Of a DNA stretch of 44,166 nucleotides, positions 1-7,393 are shown piece after piece (position 1 is the first letter of the stretch; each line of letters opens with the position of its first letter). Position numbers and translations under genes: made by a program. The stretch comes from Nostoc spongiaeforme FACHB-130 (lineage in GTDB: Bacteria; Cyanobacteriota; Cyanobacteriia; Cyanobacteriales; Nostocaceae), in assembly GCF_014698475.1 (NCBI RefSeq), contig NZ_JACJTB010000020.1, positions 64,001 to 108,166 of the forward strand, in the 5' to 3' direction. The notes beneath the pieces were generated by a model, which had not been told where the DNA came from, did no database searches, and saw only the letters and a list, made by a program, of their open reading frames with translations.

Positions 1-1118
1 TACTCAATCTGCATTCAGCCAATAAACCATTAGAAGACTTTTTTACTGAAATTTTCGCTTACTTTTTCTCGATTAATAAAGATTTACTAATCGCTTGGTT
101 ACAACAAAACTCAATTATTGGTGACAATAGTTACTCTAGTATTAATATTACCACTCAAAAAGAACATCGAGGTCTAGAAAGCCATAAGGAAGATAGTAGA
201 TTCGATATTTTAATTGAATTATCAAATGGTTTAGATACAGATGTCATAGTTATTGAATCAAAAATTGGTTCTACAGATGGAAATAATGCTTTAAAAAGAT
301 ATGTTGAGATTTTGAGTAGTCTACAAAATGTTAATCAGCGTATCTTACTTTATATTACTCGTAATTATGATCCTCAAAAAAAAATCAAGACATTTGCTCA
401 CGAACAAACACCGATAGTAAATTTTCATCAGTTAAGGTGGTATCAGTTCTCTTCTTTTTTAGCAAAGCATGGCTCTGATACCTTAGCCCAAGAAATATTA
501 ACTTTCATGAGGAGTAATCAAATGGCAGACAAAAATCAATTCTCATCAATTGATTTATTAACAATGATGAACTTTAACAAAACTTTCAATTTCATGCAAG
601 CAACGCTGAGTGAAGAAGTAGAAGCAGCATTTAATAATGCTTTTGGCAGAGTTATCAAAGGTTCACCCAGTATGACTCAATGGACATGGGGAAGTAGATA
701 TATTATTTATACTTTCTTTGCTCAAAGATGGAATTTTTGGTGTGGTCTTGGTTACTTTTCTTTAAATTCAGATGATTTGACTAGTTATCCCAATATTGGT
801 ATATGTTTAGAGGTTTCACCAGCTTTTATAAACAGGGAAAAAATTATTAAAAGGATGAAAGATGTTATCAATGACAAACCTGAAATTTGGATTCCTAGTA
901 ATTTAACAGTTACACCAGCATGGTCAGGTATAGTTTATTGCAAAAGCTTACAAGAGTTTTTAGCTTACGAAGACCAATCACATCACATCAAAAATTTCTT
1001 CCTAGAATCTATTAAGGAATTGAAAACAGTTAAAGAACAATATTTTGATTTTATTAGTAAGGATTTAAGTACAGAAGAATCTATAGAAGAAGAGATGGGT
1101 ATTGCAGGCGGCTTATAG
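1..1118 (+). CDS. PD-(D/E)XK nuclease superfamily protein, 5' end outside window
   Basis: The frame is open from base 3 to the TAG at 1116-1118, so the gene begins before the window. A TTG at 312 could be read as a start, but it lies inside a well-formed domain and is not the real one. The upstream part encodes SRFDILIEL and then DVIVIESKIGS, which is the D...ExK active-site pattern of PD-(D/E)XK nucleases, most like the PDDEXK_4 group. That places the catalytic core at about 190-290. The remaining 270 residues are mixed alpha/beta and rich in aromatic residues, with no second domain I recognise. Such proteins are thought to cut DNA and are often found in defence or mobile contexts. The last six bases overlap the convergent toxin fragment. 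Family assignment is fairly sure; the substrate is unknown. Confidence 0.75.
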   Translation, partial: LNLHSANKPLEDFFTEIFAYFFSINKDLLIAWLQQNSIIGDNSYSSINITTQKEHRGLESHKEDSRFDILIELSNGLDTDVIVIESKIGSTDGNNALKRYVEILSSLQNVNQRILLYITRNYDPQKKIKTFAHEQTPIVNFHQLRWYQFSSFLAKHGSDTLAQEILTFMRSNQMADKNQFSSIDLLTMMNFNKTFNFMQATLSEEVEAAFNNAFGRVIKGSPSMTQWTWGSRYIIYTFFAQRWNFWCGLGYFSLNSDDLTSYPNIGICLEVSPAFINREKIIKRMKDVINDKPEIWIPSNLTVTPAWSGIVYCKSLQEFLAYEDQSHHIKNFFLESIKELKTVKEQYFDFISKDLSTEESIEEEMGIAGGL

Positions 1119-1274
1119 CAAAACCCAAGAGAGTTTTAATGATGTTTGGTTCCGTTCCTCCTCCCAAGCTACACCTTTTCCAGCTTCTTGGACTGTCAAA
1201 ACATCATGTCCCAAATTGCGTAATAATTCTACAACCGGAAACGGAAACTGCTCATCTGCATAAAATCTTGCCAT
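1113..1274 (-). pseudogene. DUF5615-type PIN-like toxin, truncated
   Basis: An ATG immediately follows the TAA of the upstream antitoxin (TAA-ATG, no spacer), so the two were a coupled pair. The first 33 residues begin MARFYADEQFPFPVVELL and are a good N-terminus of the DUF5615 PIN-like family, including the early acidic DE of the active site. After AGK the protein changes into VAWEEERNQTS and stops at residue 53. The family is normally about 110-120 residues, so the central and C-terminal acidic residues are missing. The foreign tail matches a dispersed cyanobacterial repeat. The toxin is almost certainly inactive. Confidence 0.7.
1115..1172 (-). repeat. dispersed palindromic repeat inserted in the toxin gene
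   Basis: Read on the minus strand, this stretch aligns with the repeat at 39418-39493: both have GTAG-TTGGG-GGAGGAACG near the start and a TTGGGTT-CGCTAT-like end. It replaces the C-terminal half of the toxin and supplies its new stop codon. It is degenerate, so the insertion is not very recent. Confidence 0.6.
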
Positions 1275-1601
1275 TTACGCTACCTGATTACGCTCAATTA
1301 CCAATTCAATTTCATCAGAATGAGCTTTTGCATATACCCAAGCATTAGCTAAATCTGTAGCTGAAATGCTGGGATAGCTGGTCAAAAGGTCAGCATAACT
1401 ATATCCAAGACGGCGAGCTTCCACAAGTACCCAAACTGGAATACGAGTGTTGGCAATTCGCGCCTCGCCACCACAAACTCCAGGGGTTTTCTCAATTCCT
1501 TGCCAACTGCTACCAAGACTTTGAGCAAGTAACTGTATTGCCTGCAATTTTTCACTAGGGCTAAGAGCAAGAAGTTGGTTTTCTAATTCTCTAAGTGTCA
1601 C
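1275..1601 (-). CDS. DUF433 family antitoxin-like protein
   Basis: A 108-residue protein starting at a GTG; no in-frame ATG lies upstream. Residues 1-35 are a helical segment of the type ELENQLLALSPSEKLQAIQLL. The DUF433 core follows, with GVCGGEARIANTRIPVWVLV, then GYSYADLLTSYPSISATDLANAWVYA, which is the helix-turn-helix-like part expected to bind DNA. DUF433 proteins are the usual partners of DUF5615 toxins, neutralising the toxin and repressing the operon. Here the toxin directly downstream is truncated, so this is an antitoxin left without a working partner. It could still act as a repressor or protect against a homologous toxin elsewhere. Confidence 0.8.
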   Translation of the reverse strand: MTLRELENQLLALSPSEKLQAIQLLAQSLGSSWQGIEKTPGVCGGEARIANTRIPVWVLVEARRLGYSYADLLTSYPSISATDLANAWVYAKAHSDEIELVIERNQVA

Positions 1602-1724
1602 GAATTTAAATCTTTTGGTACTTTGTCAGACTATATCTACAATTCTAGATTTCATATTCAAATTTCAGCAATCAAGTCTCTGAGAAAGGCTCTCATCCCC
1701 AGGTTATGCTTACGTTTTGGGGTC

Positions 1725-2705
1725 TTACCACCAGGATGATAAAGGTTCTCGCAGTGCTTCTTGAATTACTTCTTTAATATGTGGAACATCCAATTTATCC
1801 CGCGTCGGCCCTGCAAAACGTGGGTCATACATCACAATATGAATCAAACTTAGTGCAGGTTGCCAGTTGACTTCTGCTAATGCTTGTGAAAAACCTTCAA
1901 CATGGCTGCCGTCATCTGGTGTTCTGGCTCCATTCACCCATGAAAATGTGCGGTTTTGCGAGAAGCGATCGCCAAAAGCTGCTGCTTCAATCAAAATATT
2001 GTTATGGTGCAAAGTTACGTGAAATGGCTCATTGTTAGCGTCTGTTTGCCGAGTCAAAAGTATATATCCCAGCATTTTTAGTCCTTGCGGTGCATAGAAA
2101 CGCTCTTCATTTAATCCAATTCTCAACCCAGCAAACAAATGAGCAGTGTCAAACAAAGCCCTCCGAATTATCCCAAATCTGGGTTGCGTTTGCCTAAAAA
2201 CTTCAGGATCAGGTGTGACTTCAATTTTTGTTCCTCGACCATTACCTTGTTGAATAATCTTGGCAGATCCTTGGGCAATTCCTTTACTAAAACACTGTTC
2301 CCACAGCATTCCAGAACGCCAACTTTGTACCTTAAGGTGAATGCTAGTGGCATTAATTGGTGCTAAACCAACGCCTCTGCTAACTATATGAACGTGGGGA
2401 GTATGTTCATCACATGAGCGTGTTTGATGAATCCGAGTTAGCAATTTAGTAGCAAGGCTAATACCTTCGATATCACTGGGTTCATCAAATGGCAGTCCTG
2501 GGCCATCATCTACAACTGAGATAGTGGCTCCATCCAAAGTTACATTCACAAATGTTGCTTGTTTTGTCAAATAAGCATCAAGGACATTTGCTACCAGTTC
2601 ATAAACAAACTGTTCTGTACCTTGCACTCCTGCACTCCCAAAGAACATAGCCGGTCGGCGACGAATTGCTTGAATTTCTTCTATGTGACTGAGGTTGTTA
2701 GACAT
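1725..2705 (-). CDS. stand-alone GyrB-like GHKL ATPase
   Basis: A 326-residue protein matching only the ATPase and transducer parts of DNA gyrase B. Visible motifs are RRRPAMFFGS (gyrase RKRPGMYIGS), VYELVANVLDAY with catalytic Glu36 and Asn40, the Bergerat DDGPGLP loop at 66-72, GNGRGTKIEVTPDPEVF, and FSWVNGARTPDDGSHVEGF, matching the gyrase NTPEGGTHVEGF region. Near the end PRFAGPTRDKLDVP resembles the gyrase Q-T-K-KL loop. The protein then stops: there is no TOPRIM domain and no gyrA nearby. ATP-driven dimerisation is likely, DNA strand passage is not. The ATG at 2705 is chosen because it gives a gyrase-like N-terminus; a TTG at 2732 would add nine residues. Cellular role unknown. Confidence 0.75.
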   Translation of the reverse strand: MSNNLSHIEEIQAIRRRPAMFFGSAGVQGTEQFVYELVANVLDAYLTKQATFVNVTLDGATISVVDDGPGLPFDEPSDIEGISLATKLLTRIHQTRSCDEHTPHVHIVSRGVGLAPINATSIHLKVQSWRSGMLWEQCFSKGIAQGSAKIIQQGNGRGTKIEVTPDPEVFRQTQPRFGIIRRALFDTAHLFAGLRIGLNEERFYAPQGLKMLGYILLTRQTDANNEPFHVTLHHNNILIEAAAFGDRFSQNRTFSWVNGARTPDDGSHVEGFSQALAEVNWQPALSLIHIVMYDPRFAGPTRDKLDVPHIKEVIQEALREPLSSWW

Positions 2706-2736
2706 TTTTGAATTATTAAAGTATGAATCCAATTAT

Positions 2737-2789
2737 CCCCTCAGACTGGAAGTCTGGGGCTATACAAACAAAGCCTGCCTTCGCAGGCT
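2737..2789. repeat. double-hairpin dispersed repeat
   Basis: Two adjacent hairpins: cagact-gga-agtctg at 2742-2756, flanked by cccc and gggg, and agcctgc-cttc-gcaggct at 2772-2789. They are joined by ggctatacaaacaa, which recurs in the 14761-14904 element. It lies immediately upstream of the GyrB-like gene, so it is part of that gene's 5' region. Confidence 0.7.
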
Positions 2790-2943
2790 AATAGTATGTG
2801 GTTTTAGTTGAACAATCTGGTTTGTACGGTCATCAATTTCATTCATCAAATATTCGTACAAGAGGTCTATTATGATTTTTCTGTTCCTGAAATGACACCA
2901 GCACTACTGTGAACTTCCGGTGATGTTGGGTTAAAAAAGAAAC

Positions 2944-4110
2944 ATGAAAATTATCAAACCTATCACCAACTGGTTAGAAAATCGGGCAAGTACACCTACA
3001 TACGGCGGTTGGGTGCTTGCGGGAATTGCTATTTGTTTTTTTGGGGCGGCTGTCAATACGATGGCGGGTTGGCTGTATGCTATTAGCGGTGTGAGTGTGG
3101 CGCTGTTGGTAGTAGCAGCAGTTTTACCACCACGATCGCTTGTTGGTTTAACTATCACCCGCAATCCAATTCAGCCTGTCTCGGCTGGGGATGACTTGAC
3201 TGTAGAATTAGAAATCCACAATCCCACTGCACAATCTGTAAGTTTGCTGCAAGTCGAGGATATTTTGCCTTTTGTTTTGGGTAAGCCAGTCAAACAGCCA
3301 ATAGAAGTTATTCCGAGTAAAAATAGTTACCGTTGGATTTATTATCACCAGACCCAGCATCGAGGTATTTATCGTTGGCACAATGTTGAATTAGCAACTG
3401 GCGCACCTTTAGGTTTATTTTGGTGTCGTCGTCAGCGAGACTGTGAAGCGATCGCTATTGTTTACCCCACTGTATTACCTTTAACCACTTGTCCGTTAGT
3501 TGATGAAATGGGACAAGAAGAAAGCAAAAAAGGTGATTCCATCAATCGCCCATTGCAGACAGCAACATCAGGATTAGTGCGATCGCTGCGTCCCTATCGC
3601 ATTGGCGACCCCACCAGACTCATCCATTGGCGGACTAGCGCCCGTTATGGCGAATTACGAGTCCGGGAGTTAGAAGTTGTCACAGGTGGACAAGAAATAA
3701 TTATTGCCTTAGATAGTGGTGGCGAATGGCAAGAAGATGATTTTGAGCAAGCCGTAATTACCGCAGCCAGCTTGTATTTTTACACACAACGTATGGGAAT
3801 GCCCGTCAAACTTTGGACAGCTGGGACAAATTTGGTAAAAGGCGATCGCATAGTCTTAGAAACCCTAGCCGCAACCAAATTTCAAGAAGATGCTAACGCC
3901 ACAGAAACACCAAACAATCCTTTAATTTGGTTAACTCAAAATTCTCTGACACTATCTTCCTTACCCCAAGGCAGTCGCTGGATTTTGTGGCAAAATAATA
4001 ATTCCTCAGATCAACCATCCACGGTTGTTAATCGTGACTGCCCTGGTATTGTGGTGCAAAGCGAACAAGCTTTACAACCCCAACTACAAAAACCTTTACA
4101 AGCATTGTAA
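2944..4110 (+). CDS. DUF58 domain membrane protein
   Basis: A 388-residue protein with two hydrophobic segments near residues 22-42 and 44-62, then a soluble part. The DUF58 signature is clear at about 205-240: SGLVRSLRPYRIGDPTRLIHW followed by RTSARYGELRVRELE. A von Willebrand A-like fold usually follows this motif, here starting with EIIIALDSGGEW. DUF58 proteins commonly occur beside MoxR AAA+ ATPases and transglutaminase-like proteins, but neither is present here. The ATG at 2944 is the first in frame and follows a purine-rich stretch. The function is unknown beyond a membrane-anchored scaffold or chaperone-like role inferred from the family. Confidence 0.85.
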   Translation: MKIIKPITNWLENRASTPTYGGWVLAGIAICFFGAAVNTMAGWLYAISGVSVALLVVAAVLPPRSLVGLTITRNPIQPVSAGDDLTVELEIHNPTAQSVSLLQVEDILPFVLGKPVKQPIEVIPSKNSYRWIYYHQTQHRGIYRWHNVELATGAPLGLFWCRRQRDCEAIAIVYPTVLPLTTCPLVDEMGQEESKKGDSINRPLQTATSGLVRSLRPYRIGDPTRLIHWRTSARYGELRVRELEVVTGGQEIIIALDSGGEWQEDDFEQAVITAASLYFYTQRMGMPVKLWTAGTNLVKGDRIVLETLAATKFQEDANATETPNNPLIWLTQNSLTLSSLPQGSRWILWQNNNSSDQPSTVVNRDCPGIVVQSEQALQPQLQKPLQAL

Positions 4111-4275
4111 ATAAGTATTCTATGTATTTAATATTTCAATGAATGCTGATTTATTGCGGTTTTTGTCAAACATCATCATTGAATCTTTTCAGGTTGGGGA
4201 GATATCCCCAGTAATAGCACCTTGAGGCTGAGGTACAATGCAAAGAAATATTTAAATTATGAGCGGCCGATCCAC

Positions 4276-4641
4276 ATGATCACATCAGAAGTTAACACAA
4301 ATTCCAGCGATAAAAGCTTAGAAGCAATGCGGCATTTTTCCGAACAATACGCCAAGCGTACTGGAACGTACTTCTGTAGTGAACCTTCTGTTACCGCAGT
4401 GGTAATTGAAGGGTTAGCCAAACATAAAGACGAACTAGGTGCGCCTTTGTGTCCCTGCCGCCACTACGAAGACAAAGAAGCTGAAGTCAAGGCTACATAT
4501 TGGAACTGTCCTTGTGTGCCAATGAGAGAACGGAAAGAATGCCATTGTATGTTGTTTTTAACATCAGACAATGAATTTGCTGGTCAAAGCCAAGAAATCT
4601 CTATCGAAACTATTAAAGAAGTAAGAGATAGCATGGCATGA
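4276..4641 (+). CDS. ftrC: ferredoxin:thioredoxin reductase, catalytic (beta) subunit
   Basis: A 121-residue protein carrying the full cysteine set of this enzyme. Cys59, 61, 78, 80, 89 and 91 lie in CPCR, CPC and CHC motifs with spacing 2-17-2-9-2, the same as in the structurally known cyanobacterial enzyme. By that comparison Cys59, 78, 80 and 89 hold the 4Fe-4S cluster, and Cys61 and Cys91 form the redox-active disulfide. The enzyme passes electrons from photosystem-reduced ferredoxin to thioredoxin, so light controls target enzymes. I use the ATG at 4276; the longer frame from a TTG at 4222 adds residues unlike the family. The end overlaps the next gene by four bases (ATGA), implying translational coupling. 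Confidence 0.93.
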   Translation: MITSEVNTNSSDKSLEAMRHFSEQYAKRTGTYFCSEPSVTAVVIEGLAKHKDELGAPLCPCRHYEDKEAEVKATYWNCPCVPMRERKECHCMLFLTSDNEFAGQSQEISIETIKEVRDSMA

Positions 4642-5042
4642 GCGAAACTATGCCCCAAGAGTTTTGGCAAGGTGTAGAACAGTTCAACTCTGGACAGTTT
4701 TACGCCTGTCATGACACTTTAGAGGCTTTGTGGATTGAAGCCATTGAACCCGAAAAAACTTTTTACCAGGGCATTCTCCAAATTGCTGTAGCTTTGTATC
4801 ATCTCAGAAATGAGAATTTGCGCGGTGCAGCTATTTTACTCGGAGAAGGAAGCAACCGCCTGCGCCGTTATCCAGATAGTTATGGCGGCATTAATGTAGA
4901 TGAGTTATTAAGCCAAAGTGCCGAATTATTGACAGTATTACAGCAAACAAGTGTAAATAAAATTCCGGCAAGTGAATTGCTGGAAAATCAAAACTTGCCG
5001 ATACCCAAACTTGTACTATCTAATGATAGTGAAACAGGCTAG
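4638..5042 (+). CDS. DUF309 family protein
   Basis: A 134-residue all-helical protein with the DUF309 pattern: FWQGVEQFNSGQFYACHDTLE, then ALWIEA, FYQGILQIAVALYHL and GAAILLGEGSNRLRRYP. The conserved E-F-N-x-G-x-F-x-x-C/A-H-D-x-L-E motif resembles a TPR-like fold. No biochemical role is established for the family that I can name. Its start codon lies inside the last codons of ftrC, so the two are co-translated. That suggests, without proving, a role linked to redox regulation or simply joint expression. Confidence 0.88.
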   Translation: MSETMPQEFWQGVEQFNSGQFYACHDTLEALWIEAIEPEKTFYQGILQIAVALYHLRNENLRGAAILLGEGSNRLRRYPDSYGGINVDELLSQSAELLTVLQQTSVNKIPASELLENQNLPIPKLVLSNDSETG

Positions 5043-5167
5043 TACAGGTCGGCGTAAATAAATAGACCAGAAGGAATTGCTAAAAGGCTTGTAGTATCGT
5101 TATTCTTTCTTTTTCCTTTTGCCTTTTTACTTTTGCCTTGTTGTACTAGGTTCAAGACATGTGTATA

Positions 5168-5220
5168 GGGGTGTATGTATCCAACACTCTTACACCCCTA
5201 AACTCAATCTCTACAGACAA
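5168..5220. repeat. copy A of an inverted repeat flanking the NADH dehydrogenase gene
   Basis: The reverse complement contains ggggtgtaagagtgttgg followed by atacatacac. The same words occur on the plus strand at 6853-6890. The two copies face each other across the type II NADH dehydrogenase gene. This copy lies just past the gene's 3' end and can itself fold as a hairpin through ggggtgta and tacacccc. Confidence 0.6.
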
Positions 5221-5244
5221 TGTTGGTGCGGAAGTCCTACCTTT

Positions 5245-6606
5245 TTAGACATTGACGGCTTGTCTTGGTGGCGTGGCTTTGTAATATGTACTAGGCGCTT
5301 CATTTCCCACTTTTGCCAAAGCTTCTTGCCCAGTAATCAATCTTGCGCCACGTTTGCGGGTGACATAGTTCCATACCCACTGAATCATGACGACGAGTTT
5401 ATTATCAAACTCAATTAAGAAGTAGATATGAATTAATAGCCAAAATAGCCAAGCAAAGAAACCTTTGAGTTTGATAAAGCCTAAATCCACGACGGCTAGA
5501 TTTTGCCCAATCATGGCTAAACTGCCGCGATCGCTATAGTTGAAGGCAGGTAAGGTATTACCTTTGATTTTTTCCTTAATTAACTTGGCAACATATTCTC
5601 CTTCTTGCATCGCTACTGGTGCAACACCAGGAAGAGGTTTGCCATTTTGATGGGAGAAGTTTGCTAAGTCGCCAACTACATGAATGTTGGGATAGCCTTT
5701 AATGCTTAAGTCTGGTTCAACAACAACCCTTCCGGCGCGATCGCATTCTGCACCTGTGCGTTCTGCTAAAACTTGCCCCATTGGTGAAGCTTTCACACCT
5801 GCTGCCCATAATACTGTTTTGGCAGCAATTTCTTTCACTTCATCACCTTGTTTGAGGGTGACAATATCGTTTTCAATGTTGGTGACTAAAGTTTTGGTTT
5901 GAACGCTAACACCCAATTGCTGTAAAGATGCTTCTGCTTGTTGCGATAATTCTGGTGCAAAGGGTGGCAGAATCCGATCTAGTCCTTCTAGAAGTAAAAC
6001 TCTTGCCTCGGATGTGTCGATATTGCGGAAATCTTCTTTGAGGGTTTGATAAGCAAGTTCAGCGATCGCACCTGCTAATTCTACCCCTGTAGGGCCACCA
6101 CCCACAATTACAAAGGTTAACCAAGCCCGACGTTTTTCAGGATCAGTTTCTTTTTCTGCGGCTTCAAACGCCGAGAAAATCCGGCGACGCATTTCGATTG
6201 CATCTTCTACAGTTTTTAAACCAGGCGCAAAATCTTCCCAGTTATCTTTACCAAAATAGGAATGCTTGGCACCTGTAGCCACTATTAACGTATCGTATGG
6301 TATCGCTTGATCACCCAAAAAGACTTGCTGTGCTTGGGGATCTATATCATTCACCTCTCCTAACAACACTTTTGTATTTTTGCTTTTGTTTAATACCGAT
6401 CGCAAAGGAGAGGAAATATCCGCAGGTGATAGTGTACCTGTGGCAACTTGGTACAGCAATGGTTGGAACAAGTGAAAATTACGTTTGTCAATCAGCGTTA
6501 CTTCTACCTTAGCCTTAGCCAGTGCCTTTGCTGCATATAGTCCACCAAAGCCACCACCAATAATCACGACTTGATGCGGTGGGTTATTCTCAAGGGAGTC
6601 TACCAT
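5245..6606 (-). CDS. type II NAD(P)H dehydrogenase (NDH-2)
   Basis: A 453-residue single-chain flavoprotein that oxidises NAD(P)H and reduces quinone without pumping protons. The first Rossmann motif, VVIIGGGFGGLYAA, with GGGFGG at 17-22, binds FAD. The second, FVIVGGGPTGVELAG, at 166-180, binds NAD(P)H. The FAD-contact motif NIHVVGDLA lies near 310. A hydrophobic stretch, GFFAWLFWLLIHIYFLIEF, near 385-405, is the membrane-association region usual for cyanobacterial NDH-2. The start is the first ATG, giving a typical short N-terminus. It likely works at the thylakoid or plasma membrane in respiration or redox sensing. Which of the ndb paralogues it represents cannot be told by eye. Confidence 0.92.
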   Translation of the reverse strand: MVDSLENNPPHQVVIIGGGFGGLYAAKALAKAKVEVTLIDKRNFHLFQPLLYQVATGTLSPADISSPLRSVLNKSKNTKVLLGEVNDIDPQAQQVFLGDQAIPYDTLIVATGAKHSYFGKDNWEDFAPGLKTVEDAIEMRRRIFSAFEAAEKETDPEKRRAWLTFVIVGGGPTGVELAGAIAELAYQTLKEDFRNIDTSEARVLLLEGLDRILPPFAPELSQQAEASLQQLGVSVQTKTLVTNIENDIVTLKQGDEVKEIAAKTVLWAAGVKASPMGQVLAERTGAECDRAGRVVVEPDLSIKGYPNIHVVGDLANFSHQNGKPLPGVAPVAMQEGEYVAKLIKEKIKGNTLPAFNYSDRGSLAMIGQNLAVVDLGFIKLKGFFAWLFWLLIHIYFLIEFDNKLVVMIQWVWNYVTRKRGARLITGQEALAKVGNEAPSTYYKATPPRQAVNV

Positions 6607-6852
6607 AAGAAGAAATATTTCCTAGTGTTACGGGTGCTGTAACTATTCTTAACAAATATGTATCAAACTTGTCATATATGTTTCTGTTCACGCTGCACAA
6701 ATGAAAAAAACATAAAGGTAAGTTAGATTACCATTCCCAGATGATACATATTACATTCATATATTGCCCTCTTAGCTTTAGTGTTTATCGCCCTTTGTTT
6801 AGATATATTGCAAAGGGCATTATTTTATTAGGATTTCCGCACAAAGATTTTT

Positions 6853-6890
6853 TGTGGAGATTGGGTGTAAGAGTTGTGGATACATACACT
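6853..6890. repeat. copy B of the inverted repeat flanking the NADH dehydrogenase gene
   Basis: Contains tgtggagattgggtgtaag and ggatacatacac. This corresponds to the reverse complement of 5168-5220, with a small internal length difference. Confidence 0.6.
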
Positions 6891-6938
6891 CAATCCCGCC
6901 CAAACCCTTGTGATTTCTAGTAGAGATACAAGTGTTGG

Positions 6939-6985
6939 GAGCGTGAGAGCGAAACCCAACATTATCCAGACTTTGTTGGGTTTCT
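6939..6985. repeat. TTGGGTT-type palindromic repeat fragment
   Basis: Carries agcgaaacccaaca, a short spacer, then ttgttgggtttc. This gives the gaaacccaac/gttgggtttc hairpin found in the other members of this repeat family in the window. Confidence 0.55.
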
Positions 6986-7001
6986 TTTCTCTGTGCTAAG
7001 T

Positions 7002-7292
7002 TTAGTTTTTAGCCTTGGCTGAACTGGATTTAGTTTGATTTCTTACTGGTGCTAAAGTTTTAACTAGTCCAGTTATTGCCATAATCAAAGTCGCAGCTCC
7101 TCCCATCAATAAAGAACTTAAAAATGCTATTGCGAGAATAATTTCTGTGGGACTGTAGCCGTCACGTATCCAAGCAGAAGGATTTTCAATTGTTGAAGAA
7201 GATACTGGAATTAACTGTGAAGTTTGGGGGTTGGTGGAAGTTGATGAAGAAGTATTCATGGCGCGAACCTCAGTGAAATTTACTGTTTTCAT
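7002..7292 (-). CDS. small single-span membrane protein, unknown
   Basis: About 96 residues. The N-terminal half is Ser/Thr/Asn-rich and likely disordered. One strong membrane helix follows, roughly IILAIAFLSSLLMGGAATLI, then a short Lys-rich tail (KSSSAKAKN). The positive tail suggests the C-terminus stays in the cytoplasm. The ATG at 7292 is used; an ATG at 7259 with GAGG eight bases upstream is an equally good start and gives 85 residues. I do not recognise the family. It is divergent from, and about 100 bases away from, the STAND-TPR gene, so the two may share a control region. Confidence 0.6.
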   Translation of the reverse strand: MKTVNFTEVRAMNTSSSTSTNPQTSQLIPVSSSTIENPSAWIRDGYSPTEIILAIAFLSSLLMGGAATLIMAITGLVKTLAPVRNQTKSSSAKAKN

Positions 7293-7393
7293 AGTATTTC
7301 TGCCTTGAAAGCCGGAGATTCCTGAGAAATAGAGACGAAGTAGAAGCAAGGTGTAAGATAAGTAGAATCAAGCAAAGTTTTGTCAGGCTGGCT

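Larger units (their letters stand above)
6607..7001. other. 395-base intergenic stretch with repeats
   Basis: No gene is seen. It should contain the promoter of the minus-strand NADH dehydrogenase gene next to 6606. It also holds a hairpin at 6790-6818 (gccctttg and caaagggc, 13-base loop), repeat copy B at 6853-6890, and a fragment of the TTGGGTT-type palindromic repeat at 6939-6985. The hairpin could end transcription of the small gene at 7002-7292, but no clear T-tract follows it on the minus strand. Confidence 0.6.

Noticed and set aside
1139-1348. Plus-strand open frame of 69 codons
   Set aside because: It runs antisense over the toxin fragment and the end of the DUF433 gene, with no family resemblance; those minus-strand genes explain the region.
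2944-4110. DUF58 protein as part of a MoxR-vWA system
   Set aside because: No MoxR ATPase or transglutaminase gene is adjacent, so the link cannot be supported here.
4222-4275. Longer N-terminus for ftrC
   Set aside because: It would start at TTG and add 18 residues unlike the family; the ATG at 4276 gives the usual length.
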